Origin: Anthostomella pinea
Taxonomy: Eukaryota > Ascomycota > Sordariomycetes > Xylariales > Xylariaceae
Assembly (NCBI GenBank): GCA_963556695.1
Contig: CAUWAG010000007.1
Span: 3,782,001-3,846,000 of the forward strand
Length of the DNA: 64,000 bases
Direction of reading: 5' to 3'
Each line of letters starts with the position of its first letter. The first letter of the stretch is position 1. A program made the position numbers and the translations under genes. The notes under the pieces were generated by a model, which did no database searches, was not told the origin of the DNA, and saw nothing but the letters and a program-made list of their open reading frames with translations. Shown here piece after piece: positions 10,741 through 21,639 of the stretch.

Positions 10741-11154
10741 TGGTACGTGAGAAGAGCTGTTCTGCTAGGTGCTTTTGGCTGGAATGTGAAATCAATAATG
10801 AGGCAGTTAGACAATAGCTTCATGCCAAAAGGTTTAACGAAATCTTGCGCCTTTTAAACACGTCTCTGCACCGAGCTGTCGATGTTATCCACCAAAGGTT
10901 GGATTTAAAAGTCCCCACAACCAGGTATTGGTAGCATCGGCAACCCCAGTTTTTGGATTTAGGTTCACTACACGGCTGCAGAGCAGAAACCTGTTTCTCG
11001 GACCTCTTCAAACACTGCCTAGCCTAGTCCTAGGAGTATGAGGTTTCTTGCGTGTTTTACGAGAGATTAGCATGTTGTCATTTATGTTCCTTCCACACGA
11101 AGCGCTGATCTTCGAACCTCCCTTTGTCTTCCTCGACTTGGCCAACGCGTCTCC
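10741..11154. promoter_or_regulatory. Divergent promoter region
   Basis: These 414 bp separate the start of the minus-strand orphan gene (10740) from the start of the DUF3723-like gene (11155). They must contain both promoters. No specific operator is recognised. Confidence 0.4.
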
Positions 11155-14120
11155 ATGGCAGATGCAAACCTCATCGGGATCATCAAGGTCCCATTGTGTG
11201 CTTTCACCTACCAGACTGAAGTAGGTAGGGAAGAGTCTCCGATCATCGTGAAGAGACTAGCCAATGTATTTCGCAGGACACGTTGTAGGTCCAATCGATG
11301 GGAGAACCACGTGCAAGGACGTATCAACAGTAACACCTTAGAAGCAATACTGGCAGCTCTCGGCCGCACAGAAGAACAGCTCTATTCAACTGTATACGCG
11401 GGGGATTACCCTCAGGTCTACCTGAAGAGGCAAATCCTTTGCCTTGATGGAAGACATAGGCTGGCGGCAGCGAAGAGGGTTTTCGGTAACGGGGTATAGT
11501 GGCCGGTGAAGCTCTACACTACCCCGCCAGGTACGCACCATCGCGCCAGGGTGGATCAGAAGAGACTGACGCAGACAACAGGACCGTGTTTCCTTCACCA
11601 GACAACATACTCCGACGGGGAGATATACCGCGGGAAGAGGCTCTGTCAGCTGGCCAAGCAAGACCTCCTGGCTCGGGAATGGATAGTGCAACTATCATCG
11701 AGCAAGCAGCCGATTATTCGGCAGCTGTCCAGGAATATCGAGATTGTAGAAGCACTGGATAAACTCCTGCCGTACCCGGGGCTCTGGACGGGGCTGAGAA
11801 TTGGCAACCTGCATAAATACCTTGCACTGCACTGTGTCGAGCAGATTCTCAACTACCTCGGCCACATAGATCACGTCTGGTCGACAATAACGGTCGGCAT
11901 CATGCCGGAAACGGTTGACAACAGTTCGGTTGGCGTCCTGCAAGGCCGTGCCCCGTCCATCGCAGCAGACCGTATGTACATTGAGCATATGTTCAACCAG
12001 AATCAGATCTTCGTCCGCGTTACCGACCCTGCAACCCGCAGCCGGCTATTAGACCGAATCCTGTCGTTGGACAAGATGATACCCAGCATAGGGACATTTG
12101 AGAAAAGCATGAAGTATTTCGAGCTGGGTGCGAGAATTCTGAGGCGCGAGCTGTTGGGAGACCAAGAGAATGTCGACCCTACAGCCAATGTTCATCCGGG
12201 GACCAATGTGAACCCGGAGGCCGAGGAGCCCACGCTCCTCCAGAGACTCAAGTGGCAAAGTCCAATGAGCCCTACCGTCGAGGTGGCCGAGGGGGTCTTC
12301 GTGGAATCTACTGTCATGACTAAGGAGACAGCACTCAAAGCGCTCTTCCTATTCTCCCTGCGGCACTTCCCCTACTTAGGACCTGATCCGCCGCTCCAGG
12401 ATGTAAAGGGCGAAGGTATCGTAGCGGGCCTAAGCGACCTGCATTCGCTTCATCTCCGTGCCCGGGCCAGGGAATTTGGGTTCGTGTTGAGTATGCTCGA
12501 TCAGGAGCTGTGCCAATTAGATCCCCTTGTCGTAGACCCCATGAGCACAAAGCGACGGTCTATGCCTTGGAGAGGTGGCAAGCCCTTTGTCAGTACGTTC
12601 TTTGAGCTACGACCAGTCGCATTTCTTCCTACTCTAGACGCAGCCGATCCACGTGCCGGCGTTACCCCGGCGTTCGTATTAAAGCACTTCATGGATGCAT
12701 ATTTCGGCGCTTCTTCCTATGCGGTGGACGTGCCGTACTCTATGGACGAATCCGGTATGTCGTCACATAGTCTGCCAGTGCCTTCAGCGCAACCACCCTT
12801 CGGCTCCCCACGCTCGGGAGAAGGCACAGTCCATTTGCCACCGATTGGATCACAATTCAGTAACAAGCCAAAGGAGCACCGCGGGCGAGCCGTAGAGGGG
12901 GCTCAGAACGCCGGAGAACCGGCAGGGGATGATAGCAAGGAAATACCGATGAACGGCGAACTCTGGACGAGGTCCCCGAACGCGCCTACTTTACGAGAGT
13001 CCATGGACCAGTTCGACGTTCAGCTCCCTGATCGATCAGTTCAACGCTCCCCGATCTTCACCCCGGAACCTGAGGGCGAGACACAAGAAATTCTGGAAGC
13101 TATTGCAGGGCAGTCAAGCCTAGCTGGACATGCGAGCTCGACAGGCTTCCGTCCTGATGTGGCAATTGACGCCAGCGTATTCATGGCCCCTACGCATCTG
13201 GGCCCGAGGCCTAGGACCTATCTCAAGAAGGAGGATAGGAAGAAGGATAAGAAGGATAAGAAGGATAAGAAAGATAAGAAGAAGAGAGGATTGAATAGAA
13301 TCCGGAAGAAATCCCTCCGCGAGCCACTGGTTCGTCCTGGGCAGCAGTCAGAGATTGACGGTCCCAACTTCACGTTCCGGTCACGCAAGAGACGTGGGAA
13401 TACTCCGCCCATACCGGAAGGACCCAGTCACAGCCCAATCTTTCGCTTGTGGGATGCGCCACGGGAGCTCAAGAGAAAACATACTACTGCAATGGCCGAA
13501 GACCCCTGGGTAGACATACGGCCGGCAAAGGACCCCTCCCAGGGAAAGAGACCAAGATTGCATGGGCCCCATGGGAAGGCTGGGACCAAGCGGACGCTTT
13601 CTCAGACAGGGGATGGTTGGAAGTCTATCATACGGCGACAGAGCAGCAAAGGCAAAGGCAGGGAGAGCATGCCGAGACCGCGGCGGGACAGCGATAATGT
13701 TCCGGCAGATCCTCGGCGGGACGACCAATCTGTTGAGCGTGGAAGATCACCGCCGGAAGACACAAAATGTCACGAGGGTTCAGGCGCGATAGCAGGAAGC
13801 CAGACTCCATCTTCTACTACCCAGGTCTGATAGACCAGGATATGCCCTTGAAATGCAGAATATAGATGCTAACATGATGTTAGGGTGCCTCCGGCTCGCG
13901 ACTGTCTCGTGAGGGCGGTGCTTGGCCCCAACAAGCCAGAAGCAGTAAAGAGGTGAGAGAAACTTCGGGCCATACAGAGGAACATCCCAAGCGTGGAGCT
14001 TTTGCTCAAACGAAGGACGACTACCCTGTGGACGAAGACTGGTCTAGTGATACGGAGATTCCAGTCCCCACTAGGGAGAGGTCGGCACCGGCGTCTCCAG
14101 AAGATGACGGGATTTTATGA
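11155..14120 (+). pseudogene. GRHR-motif (DUF3723-like) protein gene with one in-frame TAG
   Basis: The ATG at 11155 lies in good context (CTCCATGG). The first 114 codons end in the motif LDGRHRLAAA, the signature of a fungus-specific family that I match to DUF3723. A TAG at 11497-11499 interrupts the frame. The same frame then continues without loss to 13824. From family memory, this position lies in a Trp-Trp motif before the conserved V.LY. TAG replaces what is most simply TGG, a TpG-to-TpA change of the RIP type. A 59-nt intron (13825-13883, branch GCTAAC, acceptor TTAG, but an unusual GTCTGA donor) adds a 78-codon acidic tail ending at 14120. The region at about 13225-13290 encodes a Lys-Asp repeat followed by a basic NLS-like stretch. 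Counting the TAG codon, the reading is 968 codons. Function is unknown; such genes recur in fungal giant transposons (Starships). A base-calling error is the alternative to loss of function. Confidence 0.75.
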
Positions 14121-15037
14121 CGCATCGGGAAAGTAGGAACAAATAGCAAAAGGCGTATCAATAAAGCCGACATCGTGATCTATTTTCGCGGTCGAGTTTT
14201 ACAAGGCAATATATCCATGACGTACTCGACTCACGCTGCGGTTTTAACATTATACCGTATCTAATCTTAGAAGGTAATTAAGAATGGACTTATTCTTCAC
14301 GTAGATCACTTAAAGCTTGTAGTAAGTAAAAGCATCTAGTAAAACGATAGGAACAGCATAAAGACTGTTAAAACTTAGATTATAAAGAAAGATCGTCACA
14401 CTTAGTCTCGTATGCATGAGATAATAAGGAGTGATACCAGGGCTCAAACCGGGGTCGAAGTCTTAGTTAATAACCCTAAAAATCCAAAGCCCAAACCTAT
14501 ACCCTGTGTGCTCTATAATGTAAAGTTGAGCAAGAATAGCCCCAACTTAATTGACTCAGATAGTATGAAAACGAAACCAGAACTAGAGCTATCTTTGCTT
14601 CCGCCAGAGACCCCTATCGGCCATCCCACCAAATCACGTTATAAGCCCATGCTATAGTTTAGGTCCGGCCAGTCTGCCGTCGACGTTTATTTGTTCGTCC
14701 TGACCTCCCGCTCCTGTCGGGAGTGGTCAGCGTTGGGCTATGCCAGCTTAAAGATAAGCTTGAACATAAGACAGGCCTACCAGAGTATAACAGCAATACA
14801 CGCGAACCCGGCAATAAAAATCGCTCTCAAGAGGTCCATGATGCCGGGGTGTCTTGCGCAAGGTAGTTTGACGGGCGTAACCCTTTTGGAATAGGCGGGT
14901 GTAAATTTCGAAATTCAATGGGGGACGGCGATATAGTGGGGCGTATATGTAGCCGGACGCAGCCTGGATCTGGGCAGTGCGAGGGTGAAAGGGAGCGAGC
15001 CAGGGCCCGGGTTTCGGCATCCTGGGCTGGTGCTTGG
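14121..15037. other. AT-rich stretch without a supported gene
   Basis: 14150-14420 is strongly AT-rich and full of stops. Short frames at 14412-14657 and 14748-15020 show nothing recognisable. This is possibly decayed repeat DNA. Confidence 0.4.
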
Positions 15038-15604
15038 CTACAGCTCGCTGTAGATGCGAATCATGTCGTCAATCGTGGTGTGGGCGCTGATGCGATGCTC
15101 CTTGGAACCACTCCATCTGCTGTGTTTGTACTCCTCGAAGGCGGCTGCGACGAAGCCAGCTATCCGCGTCACTTTATCGTCCTGCCGCTCGATCTCTTGG
15201 AGGTAGCAGACGTTTTGTTGGGTCAGCAGCGCAATGGTCTCGTGGTTTTCGGACTCCCTCCTCCTATGTTTCAGGATGTGTTGTCGCAACTTCTTGTTTT
15301 CGCTCTGCAGCGCGTTGATCTGATCTTCGGACCAGCTGATTCCCCTTTCAGCGGGGTTGTGTGTGGCTTCTTGGATGGGCTGCAGCACGCGCCGTTGTGA
15401 CAGTGGCAACGGCGGCGTCGCCCCTAATACTGGCAGGGCGGGCGGCGGCTTGTCGCGTGGCGGCGCGGCAGCGTTAGGGTCCGGGCGCATGATGGCCTCT
15501 GGTCCCTCCGCTGTTTGCGACTGTTGCTGTGCCCGGGGTGTAGTGCTTTGTTTACTGCGGCTAGCACAGCAGTCGCGCAGATAGTTAACCCACTGTTCCC
15601 TCAT
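15038..15604 (-). CDS. Orphan coiled-coil protein, 188 aa
   Basis: This is a single frame from an ATG at 15604. The first 80 residues are Ala/Pro/Gln-rich and disordered. Residues about 92-150 form a long heptad-patterned helix (for example INALQSENKKLRQHILKHRR) whose basic part slightly resembles a leucine-zipper stem. There is, however, no canonical bZIP basic region ahead of it. The last 35 residues are a mixed helix. There is no signal peptide or membrane segment. The next gene, 15802-16247, lies in the same orientation and is also a small coiled-coil orphan, so the two may be co-regulated. Its function is unknown. Confidence 0.65.
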   Translation of the reverse strand: MREQWVNYLRDCCASRSKQSTTPRAQQQSQTAEGPEAIMRPDPNAAAPPRDKPPPALPVLGATPPLPLSQRRVLQPIQEATHNPAERGISWSEDQINALQSENKKLRQHILKHRRRESENHETIALLTQQNVCYLQEIERQDDKVTRIAGFVAAAFEEYKHSRWSGSKEHRISAHTTIDDMIRIYSEL

Positions 15605-15801
15605 GGGTCACTTATGTATTGAAGTGTTATTATGATGGGCTGTCCTCTCGGGCGTTTACTCCCAGGAAGATTTATAACAAGTTTATAAAGCAGGAAATGC
15701 AGCGTTTTAGTTATTTATGTCCAAGTCCTAGGCATCGGAATAATGGCACCAAGATCCTGGAACTGGTCCAATATACTATCTGCTGGTTCGTATCCCCCAC
15801 G

Positions 15802-16247
15802 TCACTCGCTGTCCTCGTGGCCGAGCATAAGCTTCATGTAATGAATGACCGTACGAGAGAAATCACTCAACCCCTCCCTTACTTTTTCGATACAGCCTTT
15901 CGTCTGATCGACCATTTGCAGGACTTGGTCCAGCTTCTCCCACGCTCTATTGCTTGTCCTGGTTGTTTCTTCCATTGCCGACTCTAGCTTGTCCATACGG
16001 TTGCACATCAAAACCAAAACACTGACGCGGAGTTAGCAAGTAGCTTTCAGGGGCAATAAAGATATATCCGTTACTTTTGGATGCTTCCAATCTGGCTGGT
16101 ACTGGAGTTTTCCGGTTGAAGGTTTGTTGGCTGCGGTGGAGGAACCGACGCGGACAGGGAGAGGTCGAGGGAAATCGGATCCTCTGGCATAAGATCTAAC
16201 CAACTCCCGGGCCCCCAAATGAAATTGTCTTGAGCTTGTTCCTCCAT
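15802..16247 (-). CDS. Orphan coiled-coil protein, 130 aa
   Basis: The ATG at 16247 opens exon 1 (to 16075). A 53-nt intron follows (donor GTAACG, branch TTGCTAAC, acceptor GCGTCAG) and exon 2 is 16021-15802. The join keeps the frame (393 nt). The N-terminal 55 residues are acidic and Pro/Ser-rich. The C-terminal 75 residues are a helical coiled coil with runs such as NRMDKLESAMEE and EKLDQVLQMVDQ. No signal peptide or membrane segment is visible. The function is unknown. The splice signals and the frame both support the model, although nothing independent confirms that the gene is expressed. Confidence 0.65.
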
Positions 16248-17817
16248 TGTAATTGGTGCAACTGTCGTGTAGAAACCCCTATCTTACGGATTGGTGTTTG
16301 GTCACTGGTCCTGCTCTTATACTTACTACTAACCGATTTTATCCCATCGCAACCCGTCACGCTCCCTGGAACAGGACACTGCCCGGATCCGGGTTTTGTT
16401 TCTATTTTAATACTGCATCCATCCTGCTTAAAACCCTCCCGGTAACCCTATCACGGCCCTCGAGGAAGCAGATAGTAGGTGAGCATGTTTGTCCTTGGCC
16501 TGCTCGCACTAATGGGGAGCGCAGCACGCGGTTTTCCTGGCACGCCCTTTATTTGCAATTCAAGCCCTGTATTACAGTTGGTTGCCGGGGTCTCCAATGT
16601 CTCAGCTGATTAGTCGCAGCCATCGATCTCTCTAAACTGTGACAATTAATAACTGCTTCTCAAATACGACAACCCCCTTGGTGAGGACTGCCGCGCGCTA
16701 CTGCAGTCTGCAGATCTTGCTTACGAGCCGATCACGTACTCTTTCCCACCCCTGCGTTGCGCGGGTTTGGCGAGGACCAGCTTTCTCCTACCTGCCGGTT
16801 CGCCGAATGGAGGGGCCGATGTTGTGTGGTCAGCCCCCACTACCCTCTGTGTGTTCCTCGAGTAGCTAATGCGCCGCAGGAGCTGTTCAGGGCAGGCGGC
16901 TTGCGTCAAGGCCGAGGTCACCAATGGCACCGGAGATCTTTCGAAGGAGGCTGAGCAGGTAGGCGCGATTGAGTGTGTGGGACATCCCGGAATGAACGAG
17001 ACAAAACCCGTCATAGCCACTGATCTGGCTTTGCCAGGCGCCTCGCGGCCCAGCACGCTGCCGATTATGACAGCCTCTATCATGCCCACCACGATATCGT
17101 GGAGGGATGTAAGCGCACAGCCTACTTCAGAGCATAATGTCCATGCATGCCCTTCATCTAGCCTGGCCGCGGAGAACTATTTTTGTACGGGAGGGACATC
17201 GCACCCCGGTGGGACTGCGCCGGCTTGGCCATCTAGTAGCTACAACCCCCCAACTCCGTTACTCACCATCAATACGATGACCCCAGCTCGTCTGTGGGCG
17301 AGCGGAAGAGCCAATAGTTCGTTAATCCTAACATAGGTCGGCCCGGCCAATCGCTCATATGTGCCATTGCTTGTTATGCTATTTTCAGCTTAGGACAGGA
17401 TGTAAAAGCTCGTATCGCAACTCGATTTAGGCCATCTTATACGAGAGCTCCAGTGTTTGGGCTGACAGGCTGAGGGATTCCCCGGGGGAGGATGTGCTTA
17501 TCCCTTCAATGGTTTCTTATTTTGATTGCATTCAACGATCTGCCGGACTTTATACGAACTCTGCTGTGTTTTCAGAGTCTACTAGATAACACTGGAACGC
17601 AAGTATGCTACAGTTGATGGTGGGGTATTTTAACACGTGTTTATGTTGAATTTTATGTGATTTAAGCGTTGTTTTCAATTTGCTCTATAAGGAATTGGCC
17701 TCGCCAATTATCGTGAATCCTGAGAACATTTCCCAACTTTGTCACCCTTCTTTTGCGCGTCTGGGTTATAAACAACTGGCAATGGGTAACTCTCCATCTA
17801 AGAAAGTATTAGCTACT
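16248..17817. other. Long stretch, possible minus-strand relic near 16720-17336
   Basis: On the minus strand, 17336-16721 has hydrophobic patches and a GTGAGT donor-like site at about 17270, suggesting a decayed multi-pass membrane protein. No motif is secure and no consistent gene model could be built. The rest shows nothing. Confidence 0.25.
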
Positions 17818-18135
17818 TTAAAAGCCCGCATGGCACTGTATGCTTACAACTTGCGCATATTCTGGTGGGGCAACGCGCCGAGAATTATAAACGTAGGAGC
17901 GATGGCCATTCCATAGCAGCAGGTAGGCTTCAAATCGACAATCCGTATGAAAATCGTGAATCTTTTTCAGTAAGGTTGCTCGCCGTTTTAGTATCTTGGT
18001 ACTTTGCCGTTTCCTAGCCTTTTGGGTTTGCGTGAGAGTCAATCGTGGGCAAGGCGAGGTCGAGGAGTTCACCTCTAGGCAGGCTCCCTTTGGGATGGAT
18101 GGGTCCTCGATCCTAATATCGCTTGTTTTCTCCAT
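17818..18135 (-). CDS. Small MADS-box-like protein, 105 aa
   Basis: The ATG at 18135 opens 105 codons. Residues about 37-90 run KARKRQSTKILKRRATLLKK, then a helix and a short beta-type stretch ending WNGHRSYVYNS. This layout (basic helix with R-rich face, LLKK, a conserved D-C pair, then two hydrophobic strands) resembles a degenerate MADS/SRF domain of the type found in small fungal proteins. The N-terminal 35 residues are polar. If the match is right, it binds DNA as a dimer in the nucleus, but several key MADS positions differ. The call is moderate. The orphan at 18517 is divergently transcribed from it. Confidence 0.45.
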   Translation of the reverse strand: MEKTSDIRIEDPSIPKGACLEVNSSTSPCPRLTLTQTQKARKRQSTKILKRRATLLKKIHDFHTDCRFEAYLLLWNGHRSYVYNSRRVAPPEYAQVVSIQCHAGF

Positions 18136-18516
18136 GCTGAGGTTTGAACTAAACGCTTCTGCCTTTTACGGTGATTGATAATAGTGGTTGGAAACTCATG
18201 GCATGAAAGTAGATACAATAAATACAAAACCGGATTCCTCTGCCTTTGGTTGTCGGATTAGTCGTCGCACCTAATACCTGGGTAAGGAGCCCGCAATCCG
18301 GATACGGGTCGTGACACACCAAGACCTAGGTCCAGGATGAATTACCCGCATCCCTCGCATATCCCAACCACGGATTATAAAGAGAAGGGCTTTGTGCGTT
18401 TAATAATTAAGAATTACATGGTAGATATCACGGGCCGGACAACAGCCGCTTTAACCACTTGACAGAATCCTGGCAAAACACCATTCCTACCAACGTTTTC
18501 ACGTCGCATCATCATA
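18136..18516. promoter_or_regulatory. Divergent promoter region
   Basis: These 381 bp lie between the starts of the MADS-like gene (minus) and the acidic orphan gene (plus). No specific site is recognised. Confidence 0.35.
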
Positions 18517-19674
18517 ATGGCAACAACCGGCTCGAGCGACGTTTACGACACAATCCTCAGGTTTGGAGACTACTACCAAAGGAGATACTTTCTTGAGACG
18601 AATGCAATGAGAACAGCGCACAAGACGCTGAGTCCGGAAGACGTTGCTTATTATGAGCGAATCCTCAACCAGGCAGACCTCTCTAAGGTCTTTGAAGACC
18701 AGCTGAACCGTGACACCGGCTTTTATTGCAGCGTGATGAATCAGATTCAGTCCATCTTGCGAGTCTGGGATGCAGTTCTTAGGGAGAAAATCCGCTTTGA
18801 CGCAGAAGGCTGGCCGTCGACTAACAGACAATTCATCGAGTCGTTTCTTTTATGTCTACGCACTGTCCCCGGCCAAATGAGGATTGGCTATCTCGGGCCG
18901 TCTGGAGACCATACTACGGGCGCATACAGTTATCCAGAGGGACTCCCGATAATTCTCAGCGAAGAGGAGCCACCCCACGAAAGGGACAGCCAGACATTAT
19001 CCCAGTCTAGCAGCGCTATGTCATTCGGGGAACTTACTGGGGTGAACTTTCCTGCCGCGGTTACTGAAACAGGGCCATTTGACAAGATAGAGGGTCAAGG
19101 TCTCCAAGGCTCACCTAGTGACACGGCTTATGATGCTCGCACTCTCCGCCCGAGGGCCAGAGATCACGAGGTTATTTCCGTTTCGAGCGACGACGGCGAC
19201 GACAGTGACGAAAGCTTTCGTCTTGTTTACGGTACCCCAGTCCCCCTACCCCAAGAGAACCAGTCCAGCAACTACACCTGGGACGGAAATATGGCCACAC
19301 TGGATCCGAGTGAGCTGCTGTTTGGGGATCTCGACTACCCGATTGGCGATCTAGGAGTAGAGGAGATTTTCGATTCCGGTTCCCCTGCTCAAATGCCCTC
19401 CCTGGAGGCCAATGATCCTTGGTCAGGGTCCTCTGGTGTGGATATAAGCGATACACAGCCACTGCTAGGCACCATGCCACAGGAGGAGGGGGATGGAAAA
19501 CGACGGTCTAAAAGACTGCGACTTTCCAAGCCAGGGCTTCTAGTTCCAAAAAAGCGCAAATTTTCAGAGCTCGAGAGTCTCGAAGAACGCCGCAAAGCAA
19601 CACCTTATGCAGAGCATCGGTGTATGGCTAAGGGGCGGGCCCGTCGCCAGCAAAAGACCGCCTCTCCTAAATAA
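18517..19674 (+). CDS. Acidic orphan protein with NLS and SUMO-interaction-like motif, 385 aa
   Basis: This is a single frame from an ATG at 18517. Residues 1-130 look folded and helical with conserved-style aromatics. Residues 140-330 are acidic and Ser-rich. Within them, VISVSSDDGDD (about residue 225) has the hydrophobic core plus acidic tail of a SUMO-interaction motif. Near residue 330-350 two basic clusters, KRRSKRLRL and PKKRK, form a bipartite nuclear localisation signal. The C-terminus is basic. A nuclear role is therefore likely, but I recognise no enzyme or DNA-binding domain. The base composition is normal and there are no breaks. Confidence 0.72.
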   Translation: MATTGSSDVYDTILRFGDYYQRRYFLETNAMRTAHKTLSPEDVAYYERILNQADLSKVFEDQLNRDTGFYCSVMNQIQSILRVWDAVLREKIRFDAEGWPSTNRQFIESFLLCLRTVPGQMRIGYLGPSGDHTTGAYSYPEGLPIILSEEEPPHERDSQTLSQSSSAMSFGELTGVNFPAAVTETGPFDKIEGQGLQGSPSDTAYDARTLRPRARDHEVISVSSDDGDDSDESFRLVYGTPVPLPQENQSSNYTWDGNMATLDPSELLFGDLDYPIGDLGVEEIFDSGSPAQMPSLEANDPWSGSSGVDISDTQPLLGTMPQEEGDGKRRSKRLRLSKPGLLVPKKRKFSELESLEERRKATPYAEHRCMAKGRARRQQKTASPK

Positions 19675-19937
19675 ACGAACCACAGGACGGCATAACTCCT
19701 GATGTACTCACTCGTTTTTCAGATCTTGTTGGTTTTTCTTTGGCTCTTTGGTTTGCTGGACCTGAGACTGTCGTTGGGAATTGTCACGTTGGATTTTAGC
19801 TATATCATACTAGATAAATACCACTCTTTACGCTTAGCGGTTTTCTTTTACGTGCCAAGTAACACATTTAACCATAAGAATGCCTCTAGCCAAGTATAGC
19901 TATCTCCCGTGAAGGCAAGTCCTTGATCTAATCTACC

Positions 19938-20914
19938 TTACACTGGCTCCGACCGAATAGGAAAGGATGAAACAGAGGTCAGCTGCTCTCGGCTAGACTG
20001 TAAGAGGTAGTCCGCATAATCTGTCGACCCAATGTGAAATACACCACCCCTGCTGGCCAATGTCCTAGGCGACCCCGACGAACCAACGAGAGTCCTCGTA
20101 TTGCTTGGCGCATCTACGCTCGTTCCTGTCGCGAGAGAAACTCGCTTGATCAAACCAAACCTTCTCGCTTCTAGAAGAATGGGCTGTCGGGCTTCCATAA
20201 GCAGACCAATATAGTTCAAAACCTACTACATTAGCCATAAGAGTCGCATAGAGAGACTGACTACGTACCAATAGCTGGTCAAGGGGAGACTTTCCCAGCA
20301 AGCTAAGAAAGTTGGCACCAAAGCCGAGGGCGTGCCAGGCAATAGCATAGTTTCGTTTTGTCCTGTCTGGTCGGTCTGTACTGTAGCAGAATAGAAGCAG
20401 CGCAAGTGACATCCGGTGGATTGTACAGCCAGCAAGCACCCACCAAGGCGAACCTGGAATGGTCTGGGGAAACCGGCCTACAATCGAGAGGCCCGTACTA
20501 AGGACGAATGGAACACTGGGAGCGAGTGCTGCCTTCAGGTCGACGGTGACTGCTTCCAGATAACAGACAACCTATGCCTGTATTAGCGATATATCGGTTC
20601 CGAGGGGTAACCTCATAAAGCTTTACCTCGCCAAATTGACTGCTGACCAGAGCTGTCCAGACAGCCCAAGTCACCATGGTAGCATTGGAGACTTCCAGGC
20701 CGACTCGGCTGGCACGGGCCAGTGCAACGCATATGGTGATAAAAGCTGCGATCCCGATGGCAGAGCGACAGGCGTGGAGGGTCAAGCTCGCGTCCGGGTG
20801 AATGCAGGTGACCCATTGTAAAACACGTTGTAGAGTGGATGAAGCACCGACTAAGAACGACAACAAGCCACCAACAAAAGCCACTATCGTTTGCTTGTCG
20901 ACATGGCAAGCCAT
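19938..20914 (-). CDS. Multi-pass membrane protein, unknown family
   Basis: Exon 1 is 20914-20627. A 55-nt intron follows (donor GTAAAG, acceptor CATAG) and exon 2 starts at 20571. A second intron (about 20226-20184, 43 nt, donor GTAGGT, acceptor ACAG) is needed to reach the frame that gives a credible C-terminal tail ending at 19938. It is less certain than the first. The joined model is 292 residues. About six hydrophobic segments are visible: three in exon 1 (for example around FVGGLLSFLVGASS) and three in exon 2. A Ser-rich cytoplasmic-type tail follows. If intron 2 is wrong, exon 2 ends at 20065. There is no signal peptide. Function is unknown. Confidence 0.6.
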
Positions 20915-21249
20915 CTTGCGGCTTATGAATAGTAATAATAATAATCGGAAGATAGGAATAGCCTAGCAGGAAAATGAGAAGTATGCCGTGCGGTTGCAAG
21001 TCGACCATGAAGAATGAGCAGCCAAGACCGTGTTGCGAACACAGCAGAGTTATATATCCATGTCTCCGCACCCTTGCTCGCCATGGAAAGGCCTCCGGAT
21101 CATGCAGAATCCAGGGTGTATGAGAACGGCGCAGCACGGGTATGGGGGCCTGTCCGGCGACGCGTGGGCGAAGAATGATCGGCCAAAGCCTTGTTCATTC
21201 CTCTGCTCATGCCTCTTCTTCACTGGCCGATCCGATTGCAAGAGCCCAG
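20915..21249. other. Stretch without a supported gene
   Basis: This is the upstream region of the membrane-protein gene. No motif is recognised. Confidence 0.35.
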
Positions 21250-21635
21250 GGGTTTAGCTTTGGGTGTTGTTCCGAACCTTCTTCTCAGACGAGTGCACCC
21301 TCCAGAATTCACCCAATAATCCGGGGGACTGGGTCATCCGCTTCTCAACTAACAAACACCGTGAGGATCTGGTGAAGCCTCAGAGTCACGGGAGACCCCG
21401 GATTTCGATAACGGTGTGGTCCATGATATGGCTATTTGGCGGAGAAGTTGGCCTTGGGAAATTGGTCTTCTGCGGGCCCGATCCGGACGCTCTTCGCGGA
21501 GGAGTATCTTCAGCTTCGTATCAAGAGTTCCTCCAGGAAGGGCTCCTTCCTTTCTAGGAGGCTGGGGACCTTTTCATGCAAGATAACGCGAGAATTCATA
21601 ATTAAGGCGCCACTCCCGAGTGGGTCGAGAGCCAT
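21250..21635 (+). mobile_element. Tc1/mariner-type transposase relic
   Basis: One frame (from about 21282) carries FFSDECTLQNSPNNPGDW, the first catalytic Asp block of fungal Tc1-like transposases. It continues with PRISITVW and a GGVSS..YQEFLQEGLLP block. Next, in another frame, comes FMQDNARIHN, the second catalytic Asp block. A stop follows directly (about 21604), then GATPEWVE. The N-terminal DNA-binding region and the third catalytic residue are absent. The relic is frameshifted and inactive, and the LINE sequence begins about 21640. Confidence 0.75.
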
Positions 21636-21639
21636 GGTA

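Noticed and set aside
11490..11510. An intron or separate gene boundary at the TAG in the DUF3723-like gene
   Set aside because: The frame is identical on both sides, the flanking residues are family motif, and no donor/acceptor pair of usable length exists.
17680..17916. 78-codon plus-strand frame overlapping the MADS-like gene
   Set aside because: No domain; its antisense partner has the more convincing protein pattern.
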